Positions 36,472-47,218 are shown, counted from the first letter of the stretch. The stretch: 64,000 bases of DNA from Opitutaceae bacterium TAV5 (GCA_000242935.3 CP007053.1:1178001-1242000); one strand, 5' to 3'. The notes: a model not told the origin generated them from the sequence alone. Made by a program: numbers and translations.

Positions 36472-37520
36472 AACCCGCCGCCATCCGCCGTCCCGAACTC
36501 GTCATTCTCTCCGCGTTGCTCGAGGCGGAGCCGGGCGTCGTTTCCGGCGCTCACCTCGCGCGCGAACTCGGCATGAGCCGCGTCGCCGTCTGGCAGCACA
36601 TGGAAAAACTGCGCGAGCAGGGTTTCATCTTCGAAAGCCTTCACTCCAAAGGCTACCGGATCACCGGACGCCCTGCCGGGCTCAACCTCGCGTTGCTCGA
36701 AGCCTGCCGCCACACCGGCAAGACCGCCAACGGCGCAGCAACCGCCTGCGCCATCCACCTGCTCGACGAGGTCGACAGCACCAACGACGAAGCCGCCCGC
36801 CGCCTTTCCGCGGGCGAGCCCGCTCCGTTTGTCGTCATGGCCCACCGCCAGACCAAAGGCCGCGGCCGTTTCGGTCGCGTATGGCACAGCGAGACCTCGG
36901 GCAACCTCTATTGCAGCTTCGCCTTTCGCCCGCAGGTGGACCCGGCGCGGATGCAGTCGTTCACGCTCTGGATGGGAGTGAGCATCTGCGAATTCATCGC
37001 GCACTTCTGCCGCGCCTCCCGCACTTCGCCCGCGGCCGCTCCGGGTATCAAATGGCCCAACGACATCCTTTTCGACGGACGCAAGGCCGGCGGCATCCTC
37101 ACCGAGGCGCGCATGGATGCGGACCAGATCCGCGACCTCGTGCTCGGACTCGGCCTCAACCTGCGCCCGCCCGCCGGAGGCTGGCCGGCGGAGCTGGCCG
37201 ACCGCGCCGTCGCGCTCTCCGAGCAAACCGGCCATCCCGTGGAGGTCAACCGCTTCGCCGCCGCGCTCGTCGAGCGGGTCCTGCACGCCTGGGATCTTTT
37301 CATCTCGGGCCGGTACAAGCCTGCCTTCCAGTCGCTCTGGCAGGAGCACGACCTCCTCCGCGGCCAGCATGTGGCCGTCCTGCAAGGCAAGCAGCGCATC
37401 GCCGGCACCGCCGCCGGCGTGGACGAAGAAGGCTGCCTGCTGCTGACGCTCGCCGACGGCGGCACCGCCCGCTTCCGCGCCGGCGAGGTGACGCTGGAAA
37501 AGAAAAAGCGCGGCAAGTAA
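36468..37520 (+). CDS. birA: Biotin--[acetyl-CoA-carboxylase] ligase / biotin repressor BirA
   Basis: A 350-residue bifunctional-type BirA. Residues 8-60 form a winged helix (SGAHLARELGMSRVAVWQHM), which in E. coli represses the biotin operon. The catalytic core follows with LDEVDSTNDEA, the adenylate-binding GRGRFGRVW and KWPNDILFDGRKAGGIL. A C-terminal SH3-like domain ends the protein. It biotinylates the carrier domain of acetyl-CoA carboxylase. Since the DNA-binding domain is kept, it may also regulate biotin genes, though no operator is apparent here. Confidence 0.95.
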   Translation: MKPAAIRRPELVILSALLEAEPGVVSGAHLARELGMSRVAVWQHMEKLREQGFIFESLHSKGYRITGRPAGLNLALLEACRHTGKTANGAATACAIHLLDEVDSTNDEAARRLSAGEPAPFVVMAHRQTKGRGRFGRVWHSETSGNLYCSFAFRPQVDPARMQSFTLWMGVSICEFIAHFCRASRTSPAAAPGIKWPNDILFDGRKAGGILTEARMDADQIRDLVLGLGLNLRPPAGGWPAELADRAVALSEQTGHPVEVNRFAAALVERVLHAWDLFISGRYKPAFQSLWQEHDLLRGQHVAVLQGKQRIAGTAAGVDEEGCLLLTLADGGTARFRAGEVTLEKKKRGK

Positions 37521-37548
37521 GGAGCACCCGTCAAGCGACCCCGCGGCC

Positions 37549-37572
37549 GTAGCTGCGAACGTGAGTTCGCAG
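37549..37572. repeat. Family B repeat (GTAGCTGCGAAC), copy 1
   Basis: GTAGCTGCGAAC, a GTGA loop and GTTCGCAG form a hairpin whose right arm is cut short where family A begins. Other copies are at 62875-62902 and 63015-63038. The junction with family A shows that the two families can insert next to each other. Confidence 0.75.
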
Positions 37573-37576
37573 GGGG

Positions 37577-37705
37577 GGAGCGGCGGCATTCCTGCCGCTG
37601 CAGACGACGCGAAGCGTCGCCCGGTTTGGAAAATCCGCGGCGCACACCGGGCAAAGGGCGAGGCGCCGTTGCGCCTCGTCGCAGCGGCAGGAATGCCGCC
37701 GCTCC
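37577..37705. repeat. Family A repeat, full 129-bp element, opposite orientation
   Basis: Ends at 37577-37601 and 37681-37705 are the inverted GGAGCGGCGGCATTCCTG sequences. The interior CCGGTTTGGAAAATCCGCGG matches, in reverse, the interior of the 4040-4167 copy. Small hairpins of the gacgacgcgaagcgtcg and gaggcgccgttgcgcctc kind are also conserved. It lies upstream of the deacetylase gene. Confidence 0.82.
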
Positions 37706-37790
37706 GATACGGACGACGTTCGCCAGCTACAGGCGAGGAAGATTCGTGCAATTCCCGAAAATTCGCGCTTTCTTCGGCCTCCTCTTCATC

Positions 37791-39605
37791 ATGACAAACC
37801 CCCTCCTCCCGCGCCTCTGTTGTCACGGCTTCCTGTTCTCCCTTGCGGTTCTGGTGGCCTCATCGCTGCCGCTGCCCGCGGCCGGTTCGCGGCCGGTCGT
37901 CACCCTCGCGCCGGACAAGGCGGACGGCGGCGAAATCGTCACCGCAAGCGACGGTCGCGCAGGCGTCAGCCTGCCGGCCCGGAGCTCCCCGTCCGGCGGC
38001 TACCGGTGGCGATTACCCGAACCGCTCGCGCCGGGCTGGTGGGAGATGTCGGTCGAGTTTGCCAGGCGTCCGAAAGACTCCCCGCGGATGAAATTCTTTT
38101 TCGGCACTCCCCTGGCTCCGGTCTACGATCTCACCGATGCGGACAATCCGTGGAATCTGGACCGGTTCCGGTTGCGGATCTGGTGCGCCGGTCCGCTCGC
38201 CTCGCTGGAAATCCGTCCGCAGCGCCGGATGCCCGAAGCGATCCGCGCGATCGCCGGCGTGACGTTTACGCCCGTCGACGGTCCGGTGCCGCCGGCCGCG
38301 GCGGATGCCGCCGCTCCGGGCCTGCTCGGCGTTCTCGTGGAGGCGACGGCGACGCCCGGCGCCGGGGGCGCAGCGGTGATGGCGCTCTCGCCCGGGCTGC
38401 CGCGGGGCAACTGGCAAATCCGCCCGCGCTTCCGCGAGGCCGCCGCGCAGCGCACCGGCACGATGACCGCCACGGGAGCAGGCGGCGAACGCATCGTGGC
38501 GCCGGTATCGGGCCTGGTGAATGTCTTTCTGGACGAAGCGCCGGTCTCGCTGGCCTGGGAGCAGGTGGCCGGAGTGACGGGCGCGGTGCTGCAATCCGTT
38601 CCGGCTTACCGGCCGCGCCTCCCGCTGGACCGGAAAACGGCGCCGCTGCCGGTGGCGAGCGCGGACCGGCGCGCGCGGATCGTGCTTTCGTTTTCCCCCG
38701 GTGTATCCGGAAACGCACAACGGGTGTCCCTGCCGCTGTTGCCGGCAGGCATGCGGATGGCGGCCGTCACCAGTTGGGATGACGGCGCCGCCAATGACCT
38801 GCGCTGCGCGGAGCTGCTCGAGAAGTACGGTTTTCACGGGACTTTTTTCCTGATGCAAAACCAGGCGGAGCGCGCGGATTTTATCGCGGAACTGGAACGG
38901 CGCGGCATGGAAATCGGTTCGCATACGGTCAACCACCCGCATGGCTGGATGATCGCGCCGGGGCAGTGGGCGGCGGAGTGTTTGCAGATGCGTCTGCGGC
39001 TGGAGGCGGCGCTGGGGCATCCGGTGATCTCGTTCGCGTATCCGTACAATTACGTCCGCGCCGATGACGCGCACGGCGACTACGTGCTGCGGGGTGTGCG
39101 CGCAGCCGGTTATCTTTCCGGGCGCACCACGCGCAATGGCGGCGAAAGCATCACGGGCTATGCGGAGCCGCTCGCGCTCGTCACCGATGCGCATTTTCTC
39201 GCTTCGCCGGAGCAACTGGCGAAGGCATGGGAACGGGCCGCGTCGCAACCGGGCGGCGTGTTTTATTTCTGGGGTCATTCCTACGAAATCGCCACCGCGA
39301 CGGACTGGGAAAGATTCGACGCCCTGCTCGCGCGCTACGGGCGCAAGGCGGGTGTGTGGTACGCCACCCAGGGCCAGTTGTTTCTCTGGCGCTGGCTGCG
39401 TGAAAACGTCCGCGAGGAGCAGCCGGACGTGCGCAACGGCAAGGTGCGGGTGACCCTGAGCTGGCCGCGGCTCGACCGGTGGCTGGCCCGGCAGGTGCCT
39501 CTGACCTTGCAGATGCCGGAGGGCGTGACGCGGGTGGCCGTCGAGGGCGCCGGGGAGTTTCCGGTCATCAACGGATCCGTAACGCTGCCCGCCGGCGTGC
39601 TCTGA
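37791..39605 (+). CDS. Secreted polysaccharide deacetylase (NodB domain)
   Basis: A 604-residue exported protein. A signal peptide covers about residues 1-32 (ends LPLPAAG). A long beta-rich N-terminal part follows. The NodB deacetylase domain (about 322-480) has the catalytic/metal motif TSWDDGAANDL and the histidine pair GSHTVNHPHGW, then ISFAYPYNY. It would remove N- or O-acetyl groups from an extracellular or cell-wall polysaccharide, a metal-dependent CE4-type reaction. A further beta domain ends the protein. The start at 37791 (MTNPLLPRL) is chosen because upstream codons translate repeat A. The target polymer is unknown. Confidence 0.85.
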   Translation: MTNPLLPRLCCHGFLFSLAVLVASSLPLPAAGSRPVVTLAPDKADGGEIVTASDGRAGVSLPARSSPSGGYRWRLPEPLAPGWWEMSVEFARRPKDSPRMKFFFGTPLAPVYDLTDADNPWNLDRFRLRIWCAGPLASLEIRPQRRMPEAIRAIAGVTFTPVDGPVPPAAADAAAPGLLGVLVEATATPGAGGAAVMALSPGLPRGNWQIRPRFREAAAQRTGTMTATGAGGERIVAPVSGLVNVFLDEAPVSLAWEQVAGVTGAVLQSVPAYRPRLPLDRKTAPLPVASADRRARIVLSFSPGVSGNAQRVSLPLLPAGMRMAAVTSWDDGAANDLRCAELLEKYGFHGTFFLMQNQAERADFIAELERRGMEIGSHTVNHPHGWMIAPGQWAAECLQMRLRLEAALGHPVISFAYPYNYVRADDAHGDYVLRGVRAAGYLSGRTTRNGGESITGYAEPLALVTDAHFLASPEQLAKAWERAASQPGGVFYFWGHSYEIATATDWERFDALLARYGRKAGVWYATQGQLFLWRWLRENVREEQPDVRNGKVRVTLSWPRLDRWLARQVPLTLQMPEGVTRVAVEGAGEFPVINGSVTLPAGVL

Positions 39606-39624
39606 CGAGGTGAAGAGGGGAATT

Positions 39625-39682
39625 ACGAATGACGAATGGACGGACTCCGGCTGCCGGAGGGATCGGGAAATTCGTCATTCGT
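39625..39682. repeat. Inverted pair of ACGAATGACGAAT arms
   Basis: Perfect 13-bp arms at 39625-39637 and 39670-39682 enclose a second small palindrome, CTCCGG/CCGGAG at 39645-39659. The arms resemble the cattcgtcattc part of the array upstream of purB (family F). It lies just after the deacetylase stop codon. Confidence 0.65.
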
Positions 39683-39706
39683 CACGGATGGCACGCGGAG
39701 GGCGGC

Positions 39707-39828
39707 GTGGCACGGGCTTCCTGCCCGTGGGTTTGGTGTGGCATGGGCATCCGTGCCCATGATTGCCGGGGGGGAGGAGGACGTTTGCGGCGCGGAGCGC
39801 CGTCCACGGGCAGGGATGCCCGTGCCAC
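39707..39828. repeat. Family C repeat, copy 2, with an inner duplicate
   Basis: GTGGCACGGGCTTCCTGCCC at the left and CGTGCCAC at the right border a longer version of family C. A second, diverged hairpin unit (GTGGCATGGGCATCCGTGCC) lies at about 39737-39756 inside it. It lies between convergent deacetylase and folP genes. Confidence 0.72.
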
Positions 39829-39844
39829 GTCGGCCCGTGTAACT

Positions 39845-40732
39845 TCAGTTCGTCATTGAAGCGGCGCGCAGCGCGGCGGCCATGCGGGCGGCGCGGAGGT
39901 TGGCGGTAACGTCGTGGACACGCACGATGTCGATCCGCTGCCAGGCGGCGAGCGTCGTGATCGCCAGCGTGCCTTCGAGACGTTCGCCGGGCGGGAGATG
40001 GAGGACGTGGTCGATGACGGATTTGCGCGAGGCCGCCATCAGCACGGGGTTTTGGGGAAAACGGGTCCGGAGTTCGCCGGCGCGGGCGATGAGCGCGAGG
40101 TTCTGCGCCTGTGTCTTGCCAAAGCCGATACCGGGATCGAGGACGACCTGTTCGCGCGGGAGGCCGGCGCGGGCGGCGATGGCCAGCGTGGTTTCGAACC
40201 AGGCGAGGACGGGCGGCAGCGGGTCGGCGTCGGGCGGGAGCGTGGCGAGCGCGGGGTCGTTGTGCATCGCGACGACAGCGGCGCCGTGCGCGGCGGCGAG
40301 CGCGGCGAGTTCGGGAGCGCCTTGCAGGCCGTGAATGTCGTTGAGGAGATGCGCGCCGGCTTCGAGGGCGGCGCGGGCGACGGCCGGTTTGTAGGTGTCG
40401 ATCGAGAGGGGTGTCGTGGCGGTGGCGGGATCGGCGACGAGCGTGCGGATGAGCGGCACGACGCGGGCGATTTCTTCCTCGTCGCTGATTTCGGTGTAGC
40501 CGGGGCGGGTGGATTGCGCGCCGATGTCGAGGATGTCGGCGCCCTCGGCGATGAGGCGGCGGGCGTGGGCGAGAGCGGCGGCGGGATCGAGGTAGCGGCC
40601 GCCGTCGGAAAAGGAGTCGGACGTGATGTTGAGGATGCCCATGATCCGCGGAACGCCATCGAGCGGGATCACGAGGTCGCGGCAGCGAAGCTGGCGGGGA
40701 GGTGCGCCTTTGGTGATGGTTGCGGAAGTCAT
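39845..40732 (-). CDS. folP: Dihydropteroate synthase
   Basis: A 295-residue TIM-barrel enzyme that condenses p-aminobenzoate with 6-hydroxymethyl-dihydropterin pyrophosphate in folate synthesis; it is the sulfonamide target. Motifs are IMGILNITSDSFSDGG (pyrophosphate/pABA loop), DIGAQSTRPGY, NDIHGLQ, DPGIGFGKT and MAASRKS, with RVHDV near the end. ATG 40730-40732 is chosen; upstream in-frame codons are repeat-derived. Length fits the family. No other folate genes are adjacent. Confidence 0.96.
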   Translation of the reverse strand: MTSATITKGAPPRQLRCRDLVIPLDGVPRIMGILNITSDSFSDGGRYLDPAAALAHARRLIAEGADILDIGAQSTRPGYTEISDEEEIARVVPLIRTLVADPATATTPLSIDTYKPAVARAALEAGAHLLNDIHGLQGAPELAALAAAHGAAVVAMHNDPALATLPPDADPLPPVLAWFETTLAIAARAGLPREQVVLDPGIGFGKTQAQNLALIARAGELRTRFPQNPVLMAASRKSVIDHVLHLPPGERLEGTLAITTLAAWQRIDIVRVHDVTANLRAARMAAALRAASMTN

Positions 40733-40759
40733 GAATCGAAAATGAAGGACCAGGGCGCT

Positions 40760-40977
40760 GAACATCCAACATCGAACATCCAAGGTACGCGATCGGTGCG
40801 TTTTACCGTTTCTGCCTTCCGATACCGGTTCCCCGGGCATTCCGGATTTTACACAAAGATCGCGAAGGACGCGAAGGCTTTAACAGACAATTCTTTGTGA
40901 TCTTTGCGACCTTTGTGTAAAATCAGAAGGTCTTGAGGAGTTGGTATAATGTTGGATATTGGATGCCAGATGTTCGG
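40760..40977. repeat. Family J outer arms (GAACATCCAACATCGAACAT)
   Basis: An ordered string of three aacatcca-like units at 40760-40783 faces an inverted related stretch at about 40948-40977 (ttggatattggatgccagatgttc type). Between them lies a complete copy of family E, so one inverted pair is nested in another. Confidence 0.65.
40845..40924. repeat. Family E repeat (GATTTTACACAAAG), copy 1
   Basis: GATTTTACACAAAGATCGCG (40845-40864) faces GCGACCTTTGTGTAAAATC at 40906-40924. Copies are at 60686-60793 and half a copy at 63209. It lies between folP and the TPR gene and is nested within family J. Confidence 0.75.
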
Positions 40978-40982
40978 GGTGC

Positions 40983-41981
40983 TCAGGATTGCACGCGTTT
41001 GAGGGCTTCCTGCGCGGGGCCCCAGTGCGGATCGAGACGAAGGGACTCCTTGAGGTAGTCGAAGGCTTGTGAACGCTGGTTCTGTTTTTCCGCCAGCAGG
41101 CCGAGGCGGAAATAGACGCTGGCGCGCGTGGGTTCCGTCGGCGTGGGTGTCATCGTCAGGCAACGGAGAAGCGCGCGCTGGCCTTCGTCGGTGCGCTGTC
41201 CGCTGTCGGCGGCGATGCGGCCGAGCGTGTAGAGCGCGAAATAGTTGTCGGGTTCCGCGGCGAGGGCGCGATCGCAGAGGGCGAGCGCCTCCGTGAACCG
41301 TTTTTCGTCGGCGGAAAGCGCGGCTTCGTGCAGCGATCCGCGCACGGCATCGAGCCGGGTGATGGCTTGCGCGTGGGCCATGGCCTTGCTCCGGCTGCCT
41401 CCGGCGATGCCGGGGGCGTGCCGGTAAAACTCCACGAGGCCTTCGTGGTACGCGATATTGTCGGGCGCCAGGGCGGAGGCTTTTTCGAGCGCATCCCGTC
41501 CGCGCCGGGCCAGCGAGGGGGCACGGAAGCTGAAACCGAGTTCGCTGGCATGGAGCAGGCAGGCACGGCCGTATTCGGCGAGAAGACGGGGAGCGAGAGG
41601 GGCGGTGTCGGGCGTGGCGCGGAGGGCGGGTTCGAGGGTGGCGACGGCGTCGGCGAGACGGCCGAGCCCGATGTAGACGCGGCCGAGCAGGAGGCGGGCC
41701 TCGGCGTTTTGGGGCTCGGCCGCGAGGAAGGTCTCGAGCGGTTCGCGGGCTTCGGGAAGGCGTTCGGTGTCGAGAAGGGTGCGGGCGGCGGAAAGGGCGT
41801 CGGCGGCCGGAAGCGGGGCGGTGAAAAGCGCAAGGCTGAACAGAAGACAGAGGACAGAGCCCGGAGGCCAGAGACCAGAAGTCAGAGACCGGAGGACAGA
41901 AAACCGGCGACTACGGCAACCGAAGTCTGCCGTCTGTCTTCTGTCCTCTGATTTCTGGCCTCTGGTCTCCGGATTGCACAT
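40983..41981 (-). CDS. Secreted TPR protein whose N-terminus overlaps a repeat
   Basis: A 332-residue protein. After a basic N-terminal stretch comes a hydrophobic signal peptide (about residues 42-60, VLCLLFSLALFTAPLPAADA). Several tetratricopeptide-like helices follow (AEARLLLGRVYIGLGRLADA, YFALYTLGRIAADSGQ, VYFRLGLLAEKQNQRSQAFD). Such proteins act as scaffolds in the periplasm. The only ATG, at 41979-41981, is inside repeat H, so about the first 40 residues are repeat-encoded. The 3' end is near family E. The macB-like gene ends 6 bp upstream, so they may share a transcript. Confidence 0.75.
   Translation of the reverse strand: MCNPETRGQKSEDRRQTADFGCRSRRFSVLRSLTSGLWPPGSVLCLLFSLALFTAPLPAADALSAARTLLDTERLPEAREPLETFLAAEPQNAEARLLLGRVYIGLGRLADAVATLEPALRATPDTAPLAPRLLAEYGRACLLHASELGFSFRAPSLARRGRDALEKASALAPDNIAYHEGLVEFYRHAPGIAGGSRSKAMAHAQAITRLDAVRGSLHEAALSADEKRFTEALALCDRALAAEPDNYFALYTLGRIAADSGQRTDEGQRALLRCLTMTPTPTEPTRASVYFRLGLLAEKQNQRSQAFDYLKESLRLDPHWGPAQEALKRVQS
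41838..41976. repeat. Family H inverted pair (cagaagacagaggacag type)
   Basis: CAGAAGACAGAGGACAGAG (about 41840-41858) and the following gaggccagagaccagaag stretch face an inverted set, CTTCTGTCCTCTGATTTCTGG at about 41938-41957. These tandem ggacagag-type units are translated as the N-terminus of the TPR protein on the minus strand. Confidence 0.7.
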
Positions 41982-41987
41982 GCGGCA

Positions 41988-43196
<1,209 letters not shown>

Positions 43197-43225
43197 GGGG
43201 GGGAATCAGGGATTAAGGAGGGAAT

Positions 43226-43401
43226 CTAAAAATTGTTTTTTTGAACAGAAGTTAAGAAGGGAACGAAGGCCCGGAGGAGGCTGGACGGGGGTTGGGTGGA
43301 TGTGACGGTTTCTTCTTTTTGAAAAAAGATGTCGAATACGGGAGGAGATTGCGGGAACGAGAGTGCCTTCGTGACCTTCTTGACTTCTGTTCAATTTTTA
43401 G
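43226..43401. repeat. Family L inverted pair (CTAAAAATTGAACAG type)
   Basis: Arms of about 36-44 bp at 43226-43269 and 43366-43401 are nearly complementary. They start CTAAAAATTG and contain GAACAGAAGTTAAGAAGG; the left arm has an extra T7 tract. It fills the space between the ABC ATPase and permease genes. Confidence 0.7.
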
Positions 43402-43421
43402 TTCCCCCCCTTAATTTTTAG

Positions 43422-44198
<777 letters not shown>

Positions 44199-44199
44199 T

Positions 44200-45564
44200 T
44201 CAGAAGCGCCGCCGTTGTTGCGGGGCGAACGGGTTGCCGGTTCCGGCGGAAGCCGGGCCGGCGGCGGTGGTGGCAAGGGTCTGGAGGCCGGTGATGATGG
44301 CGTCGGTCTCGGTGAGCCCGTCGAGGACTTCGGTGTTGATGCCGTCGGTGACACCGAGCTTGACGGTGACAGGACGCGCGAGAGGCGCCTCGGGCGTGCC
44401 GGCGGGAGTATAGAGGGTACGGACGGTGGTTTCCTGGGAGTTGGCGGAACCGCGGCTGCGGCGGCCGGGGAGGACGATGCCGCGCTGGACAGCGAGGGCG
44501 CGGACCTTGGCCATGGTCTCTCGGCTGGGGCGCTCGCCGGACGTGTGTCCGACCTCCTTGAGGAGCGCAGTGAACTGGTCGGTGGGACTGGAGGTCCCGG
44601 CGGAGGGCTCGCCGGATTCATCGAAGGACGGAAGGATGAGGTCCTCGGGGATGCGGGCGCGGAGGGCGGCGTTGCTGACGAGGAGGGCGTCGCGGCGCTG
44701 GTTGACGATGACGGAGACGTTGGCCGTCATGCCGGGTTTGAGCGTGCGGTCGTCGTTGCGGACGTCGATGATGGTGGCGTAGGTGACGACGTTGGAAGAG
44801 GTGATGGGGGAGTTGCGGATCTGGGCAACCGTGCCGTCGAAGCGGCGGTTGGGGAAGGCATCGACGGTGAAATGGACGGGCTGGCCCTCGCGGACGCTGC
44901 CGATATCGGCTTCGGCGATGGCGGCGTTGATCTGGAGCTTGCGCAGGTCGGTGACGAGGATGAAGAGGGTCGGAGCGTTGAGGCTGGCGGCGACGGTCTT
45001 GCCCACGGTGGCCTGGCGGTCGAGGACGACGCCGTCAATGGGGGCGTCGATGACGCAACGCGCGAGGTCTACCTTGGCGTTTTCTACGGAGGCGTTCTGG
45101 ATCTGTTTCTGCGCCTCGGCCTGCTCGAGCTGGGCCTGGGCCTGGTCGAGCTCCTGCTGGGAAACGAGATTACGTTCGCGGAGGGAGGCGATGCGGTCGG
45201 CGTTGAGCTTGACGAGGTTGTAGTTGGCGAGGGTGTTGGCGAACTGGGCCTTGGCCTGGTTGAGGCGCGATTCGTAGGTGGCGGGGTCGAGGCGAGCGAG
45301 GACATCGCCTTTTTTCACGCTGGAGTTGTAGTCCACGAGCACCTCCGTGATGATCGCGGAGATCTGGGAGCTGACTTCGATCTTCTCGACGGGTTCGAGG
45401 GTGCCGGTGGCGGTGACGCTCTGGATAAGGTCGCCGCGCGTGAGAGGCGCGGTGTTGAAGGCGACGGGTTCGGGCTGGCGGCTCTGGTAATAATACCAGC
45501 CGCCGCCGGCGACGGCGCCGAGAACGACGAGGGAAGTGATGATGCGACCGGGTTTGAAAGCCAT
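44200..45564 (-). CDS. MacA/HlyD-family periplasmic adaptor
   Basis: A 454-residue membrane-fusion protein. An N-terminal anchor helix (about residues 7-24) is followed by the biotinyl/lipoyl-like part (EVLVDYNSSVKKGDVLARLD). A coiled-coil hairpin then contains LRERNLVSQQELDQAQAQLE, with a beta-barrel domain (GQPVHFTVDAFPNRRFDGTV) after it. A longer C-terminal region has a polar insert near residues 320-380. It should link the ABC unit to an outer-membrane channel. No TolC gene is found next to it. ATG 45562-45564 (MAFKPGRIITS) is chosen; upstream codons lack conservation and run into family C. Confidence 0.93.
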   Translation of the reverse strand: MAFKPGRIITSLVVLGAVAGGGWYYYQSRQPEPVAFNTAPLTRGDLIQSVTATGTLEPVEKIEVSSQISAIITEVLVDYNSSVKKGDVLARLDPATYESRLNQAKAQFANTLANYNLVKLNADRIASLRERNLVSQQELDQAQAQLEQAEAQKQIQNASVENAKVDLARCVIDAPIDGVVLDRQATVGKTVAASLNAPTLFILVTDLRKLQINAAIAEADIGSVREGQPVHFTVDAFPNRRFDGTVAQIRNSPITSSNVVTYATIIDVRNDDRTLKPGMTANVSVIVNQRRDALLVSNAALRARIPEDLILPSFDESGEPSAGTSSPTDQFTALLKEVGHTSGERPSRETMAKVRALAVQRGIVLPGRRSRGSANSQETTVRTLYTPAGTPEAPLARPVTVKLGVTDGINTEVLDGLTETDAIITGLQTLATTAAGPASAGTGNPFAPQQRRRF

Positions 45565-45772
45565 GGGAGCGAGCGGATGCTTGAGTGTGGCGGGACGGTT
45601 AAGGAGGAAAAATCGTTGTGCTGGCGGGCGAGGCCGCAACAACCGATGACGCCAGGAGGAGGCTTTTTTCGTTCGCAAACGGCGCTGACGCGCGCAGTCA
45701 GGCTGGGACGGCGGCGAAAGCCGGAAGGTTTCCTGCGATAGACCGAAAATGAAAAAATGGGGAGCATGCCGG

Positions 45773-45877
45773 AGAAAGTGGCACGGGCATCCCTGCCCGT
45801 GGACGGCGCGAAGCGCCGCCCCCCGCCCCCCGCCCCCCGGCGCCGGAACACGGGCAGGGATGCCCGTGCCACTTTCT
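45773..45877. repeat. Family C repeat, copy 3, perfect 29-bp arms
   Basis: Perfectly complementary 29-bp arms at 45773-45801 and 45849-45877 begin AGAAAGTGGCACGGGC. The interior is GC-rich with polyC tracts. It fills most of the 333 bp between the adaptor start and the GntR-type gene's stop; nothing else is evident there. Confidence 0.8.
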
Positions 45878-45897
45878 GCCAATCGGGCCGGTGAGCC

Positions 45898-47001
45898 TTA
45901 TTGCGGCGGCAAGACCAGCACGGGCTTGACCAGGGCGGTGCCGGGTTCCTTCGAGCCGATTTGCGCGATGAGGGTATTGACGATGTCCTTGACCGGGAAG
46001 GCCATGCGCGTGTGGTTATCGAGGAGCGACCAGGCGCTGCCGAGGTTGGCGGAAAAGACGACCTTCACGTCGCGGTTGAGATCGACCTTGAGATCGCGCG
46101 CCGCGCGGATGACGCCGAGGCCCACGATGTCGAAGTGGACCACGATGCCCTCGGGGCGCTCGGCGGAGTTCCAGATCGACTGGAAAGCGGTGTAGCCAAA
46201 CAGCTCGGAATCCATCGGCTCGGCGTCGGAAATCGTGTTGTCGAAATCGTCGGTCTGTATCCACTCCGTACTTACAGAGAGGCCGGCGGCGCGGATCGTC
46301 TGGTGAAACGACTCGTGCAACGACACGCGCACGGGCGAGCGGTCGGAGGTTTTCGGAGGGAGCTTGGTGATGAGGCCGATTTTTTTGCAGCCGGTCTTGA
46401 CGAGGTGTTCGACGCTCTGGCGGGAGAAGGCGGCGAGGTCGAGATCGACCATGCTGCCGCCGTAGTTGACGCCGTAGCCGATGATGTGGACAGGGAGTTT
46501 TTCAAGCCAGGCGTAGTTGGAGGGATTGGCGCGGATCACGATCAGGTCGGAAAGCTTGCCCTCTTCGGCGTCGTCGCGCAGGGCGGGGTGAGGGACGCTC
46601 CAGAATTCGCGGATGCGCGAGTCGGAGTAGTGCATGAACTCGTCGCCGCGCCCGTGCAGCGTCTGTTGCAGGAGCTGGTCGAGCCGCGCATAAAGCGCCA
46701 TTTCGGGCTGGGCGTAGCTGGTGACAGGGGCTCCGAGGTAAACGCCGACCGTCTGCGCGTGTTTCGGCTTCACGTCCTGGATAAAGGTCCCCGCGCCTAC
46801 GCGCCGGCTGACGATGCCCTCGAGCGACAGCGCCGTCAGTCCCTTGGCCACCGTGGCGACGTTGACGCCAAACTCCGCCGCCAGCGCCCGGTCGGACGGC
46901 AACCGCGCCCCGGGCTCGGCGCCCGAGGCAATGTATTTTTCGTAAACGGCTTCCTTGACCTGTTCGTAAGGAGCTTTGCGGTTGATCAGTTTCGGGTTCA
47001 T
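45898..47001 (-). CDS. GntR-family regulator with LacI-type ligand domain
   Basis: A 367-residue regulator. The N-terminal winged helix (about residues 10-75) has the GntR signature LPSDRALAAEFGVNVATVAK. The rest (about 85-367) is a periplasmic-binding-protein-like fold as in LacI and AraR, with VDLDLAAFSRQSVEHLVKTG and GIVVHFDIVGLGVIRAA. It likely represses transcription until a sugar binds. It is divergent from the PEP-CTERM gene at 47288. Palindromes at 47044-47060 and 47089-47109 lie in the shared upstream region. The linked glycosidases suggest that the effector is a glycan breakdown product. Confidence 0.92.
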   Translation of the reverse strand: MNPKLINRKAPYEQVKEAVYEKYIASGAEPGARLPSDRALAAEFGVNVATVAKGLTALSLEGIVSRRVGAGTFIQDVKPKHAQTVGVYLGAPVTSYAQPEMALYARLDQLLQQTLHGRGDEFMHYSDSRIREFWSVPHPALRDDAEEGKLSDLIVIRANPSNYAWLEKLPVHIIGYGVNYGGSMVDLDLAAFSRQSVEHLVKTGCKKIGLITKLPPKTSDRSPVRVSLHESFHQTIRAAGLSVSTEWIQTDDFDNTISDAEPMDSELFGYTAFQSIWNSAERPEGIVVHFDIVGLGVIRAARDLKVDLNRDVKVVFSANLGSAWSLLDNHTRMAFPVKDIVNTLIAQIGSKEPGTALVKPVLVLPPQ

Positions 47002-47043
47002 GAGGCGGCAGATCGGATGGATTTAGAGGGAAAATGCATCAAT

Positions 47044-47060
47044 GGTTGAATCATTCAACC
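47044..47060. promoter_or_regulatory. Palindrome GGTTGAATCATTCAACC, candidate GntR/LacI operator
   Basis: A perfect 17-bp palindrome 43 bp upstream of the GntR-type start codon. A related, broken version (TGGTTGACGTAATCATTCAC) lies at 47219-47238 before the PEP-CTERM gene. Location between divergent genes fits an operator for this regulator. Confidence 0.65.
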
Positions 47061-47088
47061 ACTATTTTGCGCAATGAGCGATAATTTT

Positions 47089-47109
47089 GCCGTTATTGTG
47101 AATAACGGC
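47089..47109. promoter_or_regulatory. Second perfect inverted repeat in the regulator/PEP-CTERM interval
   Basis: GCCGTTATT and AATAACGGC flank GTG. Its sequence is unrelated to the 47044 palindrome. It could be a second operator or a transcript hairpin. A weaker AT hairpin, AAGATATTT/AAATATCTT, lies at 47121-47143. The whole interval is strikingly AT-rich compared with its surroundings. Confidence 0.45.
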
Positions 47110-47218
47110 TTGTCTTTTAAAAGATATTTATAAAAAATATCTTATGTAGAAACAGGGCTTGCTTTTCCTGCATACGATAATTTCCGGATTTTATTCAGGT
47201 AGATTTCTTGGATCAAAA

